Source: Lagopus muta
Lineage: Eukaryota > Chordata > Aves > Galliformes > Phasianidae
Assembly: GCF_023343835.1 (NCBI RefSeq)
Contig: NC_064433.1
Span: 71,384,032-71,448,031, forward strand
Direction: 5' to 3'
DNA: 64,000 bases
Shown here: positions 60,594-64,000 of the stretch, piece by piece
Position numbering within the stretch: the stretch's first letter is position 1
Layout of the letters: every line of letters begins with the position of its first letter
Position numbers and translations under genes: made by a program
Notes under the pieces: model-generated
Database searches by the model: none
Told to the model about the DNA's origin: nothing
The model's input: only the letters and a program-made list of their open reading frames with translations

Positions 60594-61042
60594 GTCCCGG
60601 AAAGGGGCTGGATTACACGGTGACATGCAGGACAAAGAAAACTCCTTGCAGAAAGCTCAGTGAGCCACAACAAGCCCCGAAGGGGAACTGGGATAGTCAC
60701 CCTCGTCCCTGCTGTTAACCTTGAGTACCAGGTTAGCTTTTGAATTGTCGTTGCTTTTAAACCTCTGCTTGTGAGAGCTGGTTCTCATTGTCAACCCCTT
60801 TTCTAAATAATCCCTTGAACTCCTGCAGCAGAAATACTTTGTGTTGAGGGGACCCTAGGAATGGCAGCAGTGTGGAGGATTGTCTTGTGCTAGGGATTTG
60901 CCACATGCTGGACAGATTCCTAACTCCCCCGAGAGCTCTTTGACTTGTTTTTGCACATGTACGCTATAAACAAAATGCATGTGTAGAAAACTAGAAGCAG
61001 ACACGTGATCTCTCCAAATCTTTGCACTTTAAGCCAGAAAAT

Positions 61043-61080
61043 CCCCCCCCTTCCCTCCCCCCCCCAATCGCTTCCCGCCC
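61043..61080 (-). repeat. C-rich tract, potential G-quadruplex on the minus strand
   Basis: Five or more C-runs of three or longer (C8, CCC, C9, CCC, CCC) within 38 bases fit a quadruplex-forming pattern on the opposite strand. Confidence 0.8.
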
Positions 61081-62780
61081 ACAGGTTGGGCTTATCTTTT
61101 TAATACTATTTTTGGAGGCTGGAAAGCCACTGTCAATTATGTGCATAACATGCTGACTTGAAGTATTTCCAGAGGAGTAGCAGAAGGGAAAGATGATCTG
61201 CTGGAGCACTGAAGTAAATCTGAAAACTCACAAACATGCTCGTGTTGCTGAGTAGGTGGAGCTTTGTACCAAAAGCTAAACCCCATAAATCAAATAAAGT
61301 TGTTATCACCTTAAACCTCTACTCTCTCCCTGTCTACAGTGGTTCTATATCAGCTGATCAAAATGGCTGAGTTGCACAGCTTACATGCAAAATGGCTAGG
61401 GTGCTGTTACCAGGCAGGCAGCACAAAATGGAGGATGGGGAAGAAGATGGTCCAATTTGTGTTACCCATCAAAATGTCGTGGAGATGGAGGACTGGAAGA
61501 GATGCTGTTGAGCACCATGCAGTGCTACTGGAAGCACCACAGGATATCCAGGCTTTCTGTTTCCAGTGTGCAGCCACCATCCTACAGTAAACTGCAAGCC
61601 TAAGCATAGATGACCAGGAGCCACAAAAGAACAGTGGATGCAGGAGGCAATCAAGGGCATTCCCAGTGTGTCTGCAAGAGAGGGATTACTACATAATATT
61701 TTGCAATGGCACTGCAAAATGGGTAACAGCTAGGGCTAGAGCTGCCATCTGTTCCACTGCATCCAAACACAACACCCCAGATCAGCATTTCCAAACCAAC
61801 AGTAATCCCAGCTGAGTCCCCTGGACACCCGTTCTCTTTCAGAGGTCCACATCTGAGCTCACCACCACCTACACATGCTCCCCCAAGACCCTACAATTTC
61901 CTCAGCTTCCAGCCTTTGCTGCAGGTCCATGCTTGCAAGGTAGCTAAAATGCAACAGGTCGCATTGGCTCCGACTTGCACGTATTTAATTGGAGGGCTTT
62001 ATCCTCAAATGCTTGGAAAAGAGTAGTCTGATGGGTAAGATTTCTTTTGCATGGGGAGAAGAATGTATGTGAACCTTTGTCTGCCATAAACATATACATA
62101 TTTTTAAATATTTCCAACTTACTACCCGTGATAGGTCACCTAAGGTCTATTCACAGGGGAAAATGGTGTCAATTTAGTTAAATCAGATATAATTTAATTA
62201 GACTAATATAAACCATTTTATGGACGTTTCCATTTCTGAATTGTGTAACACACTGATTTAACTTAAATTCCTTATCCAAACATTTGTGCCATTTCCTCGT
62301 GTTGACCAGGTCTGTCACCTGACTTTTCTTGTTGTAGACTGATTTGATTAGCTAAGTTTAGCTTTATATGCACATCTGGTCTTGTAGCTTCTATCTGCCT
62401 ACAGTTAAATCCAATTGTTCAAACTTACTAATTGCCTATCATACAGTTAGAAGACTGAACTGTTTATTTTAGGAATTGCTTTATGCTTTAGCGTGTCTCT
62501 GTGTGGATTTATTGTCATCCAGAAACTGCTGATTCTGGGAAAGGAAATCTTTTCTCTACAGCACTGCGTGCAAAACAAAGCTGTATGCAAAATCACCTCT
62601 TTCTCATCTGGCTTGTCCCTGTTAGGGAAATTTCTCTGAGGTAAAATACTGAAGTCATTTACGTGGTTGTTTTCTTTTGTTTTTCCTTTTTATCATGGCC
62701 AGCCAGTGTGGATATTGATGTGTCCTGTTGGTATGTCCTTGAAGAAGCAAATTACCATGTCAGACCAGGACTATCGGGAA

Positions 62781-62791
62781 GGGGGGGGGGG
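62781..62791. repeat. Poly(G) tract, 11 bases
   Basis: Eleven G preceded by GGGAA. Confidence 0.95.
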
Positions 62792-64000
62792 ACTTCTCTT
62801 GTGCAAGGTACAGCTCTTGTTCAGCTTTTGGGGGCTGGTCCAGCACAGAGCTCATGGATGTATTGGTTTGAAGCCTGTTAAGAGTCCTGCAGAGTTTATC
62901 AAATGTTTAAGTGCTTTGCTGGGCAGGAGCCAGAAATGGTCAGCAGTTTGCAAGACAATAACTTTAGGATAAGCTTTGGGAGTCTCTTAAAGTACTCTTC
63001 TGCACATATCTAGACCACCATCTTTTTTTTCAGTCTCTGGTGGCATATACTGTGGCATCCTTAATAAAATGACTTTGGCATCAATATCAGCAGAGAACTG
63101 GCAGTGTGTCTCTCCTCTTAAAACAACAGTAAAATGGCTTTGATGAGCAAGCTCCCATTAACTGACTGTTTTGAGGGCGATGAGGGTGAGTTGTAACAGA
63201 TTTGAAGTTGGCCCAAATCTTGAAACAATGCTGTATACCAGAGCAAGGCTGCTAGGTGGTACAAGCACAGGGAAACATCTCACTACGGTGTGTCAGTCCC
63301 AACAGTTAGCCATGCAGCTCTTGACTTCATTTAACTGAGACTAAAAATAGTGTGAAAAGGCTGAGTTCAGTCAATGGGAGCTTTTGCAACTAACCTCAAA
63401 GATACATGAGTAAAACCAACACAGAGCTCTTTTCCACGGCAGCATATTGTTCTGGCAGACCCAATTCTCCATGAACACTAAAAATATGTAAACCACGTGG
63501 CTGTCTTGCTTGATTTATTCCACGTACCCTTTAGCAGATATCGGTTGTTTATTTTCATTTCATCAAACTTATCTAGATAGGTCCACAGTTTTCCAGGCCT
63601 CCCTTCCTTTATCCCAAACATCCCCACCCATTCTTAGGTCAGGTGTTACAGCCTTTGGTGGCCTAGAATATAGTAATCTTTATTTTAAGCATAGCTTCAT
63701 TTGTTTTGGTTTCCACCTACCTTTCCTGTTTAAATGAAAACATAAAAATCTATCCCTCTGCATTTTGCTCCTGGGGTATTTCTTCTTGGTAACCCTTTGG
63801 TGAGCATTATATACTTATATATATCATGCCAGAGTTGCAACGATGAACTTCTGAAATATATGATCTGTGTTTTCAGTCTTTGCTCCTGGTGTAAGATGTT
63901 CTATGTCTAATTGCTAGGTATCTATCAATAGTTCAGCTCTGGATTTCTAAACAGCCCTGATTCACACAGGTTGTGTTAGCAGCTTTACTGCTTCTGTAAA

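Larger units (their letters stand above)
57350..64000. other. Gene-poor right end, possibly intron of the minus-strand gene
   Basis: If the exon at 57189-57344 is real, this is its upstream intron. A 166-codon plus-strand frame (58665-59165) has no domain signature. 60170-60720 has a modest rise in CpG and a consensus donor (GACAG|GTGAGT at 60355), but no complete exon could be supported. Homopolymer tracts are listed separately. Confidence 0.4.

Noticed and set aside
1..64000. CRISPR arrays, tRNA, rRNA, operons or prokaryotic promoters
   Set aside because: None were seen. The gene structure (introns, poly(A) signal, CR1 elements) is vertebrate. No cloverleaf with A/B boxes was noticed, though a tRNA scan was not possible.

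Overview
This window is nuclear DNA from a bird, most likely a galliform such as chicken. The evidence is several CR1 retrotransposon copies on both strands, each with the typical CR1 3' octamer repeats, a deleted mariner element that looks like chicken Galluhop, a solo LTR, and a cell-cycle gene with avian-style differences from its mammalian orthologue. No bacterial, viral or organellar gene set is present.

The one gene recognised with certainty is CDKN1B (p27Kip1), plus strand, about 1.9-5.46 kb. Two coding exons (2391-2865 and 3268-3389) encode 198 residues, the same length as human p27. A third exon (about 4322-5460) is all 3'UTR and keeps the two miR-221/222 seed matches, Pumilio sites and the poly(A) signal. 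The promoter and 5'UTR match the mammalian gene, including the start of the known upstream ORF. Here that uORF has lost its stop and runs in frame into the p27 coding sequence, and intron 1 is also open in the same frame. p27 inhibits cyclin-CDK complexes. Its level is set by translation (5'UTR uORF), miRNA/PUM repression (3'UTR) and SKP2 degradation (Thr187), and elements of all three layers are visible.

From 5.7 to 7.05 kb there is a second CpG island. By human gene order it could be an upstream promoter of APOLD1, but no APOLD1 coding sequence is seen. Between 7.1 and 12.4 kb several minus-strand segments have good splice signals and may belong to an antisense or convergent transcript. This stretch also holds an 18-bp minisatellite and one plus-strand exon-like segment.

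From about 12 to 57 kb the sequence is AT-richer and gene-poor. It holds a 681-bp solo LTR (21.2 kb), five CR1 copies (29.6, 39.6, 40.8, 43-44.8 and 50.8 kb), an older LINE relic (47.3 kb), the mariner relic (53.4 kb), microsatellites and several strong hairpins.

At 57189-57344 on the minus strand there is an exon-like segment of 51 codons ending in a stop. It looks like the last coding exon of a gene whose other exons lie beyond the right edge. Its first residues and its intron phase resemble the last exon of KCNQ-type potassium channels, but the identity is unproven. The remaining sequence to 64 kb holds homopolymer tracts and no gene I can recognise.
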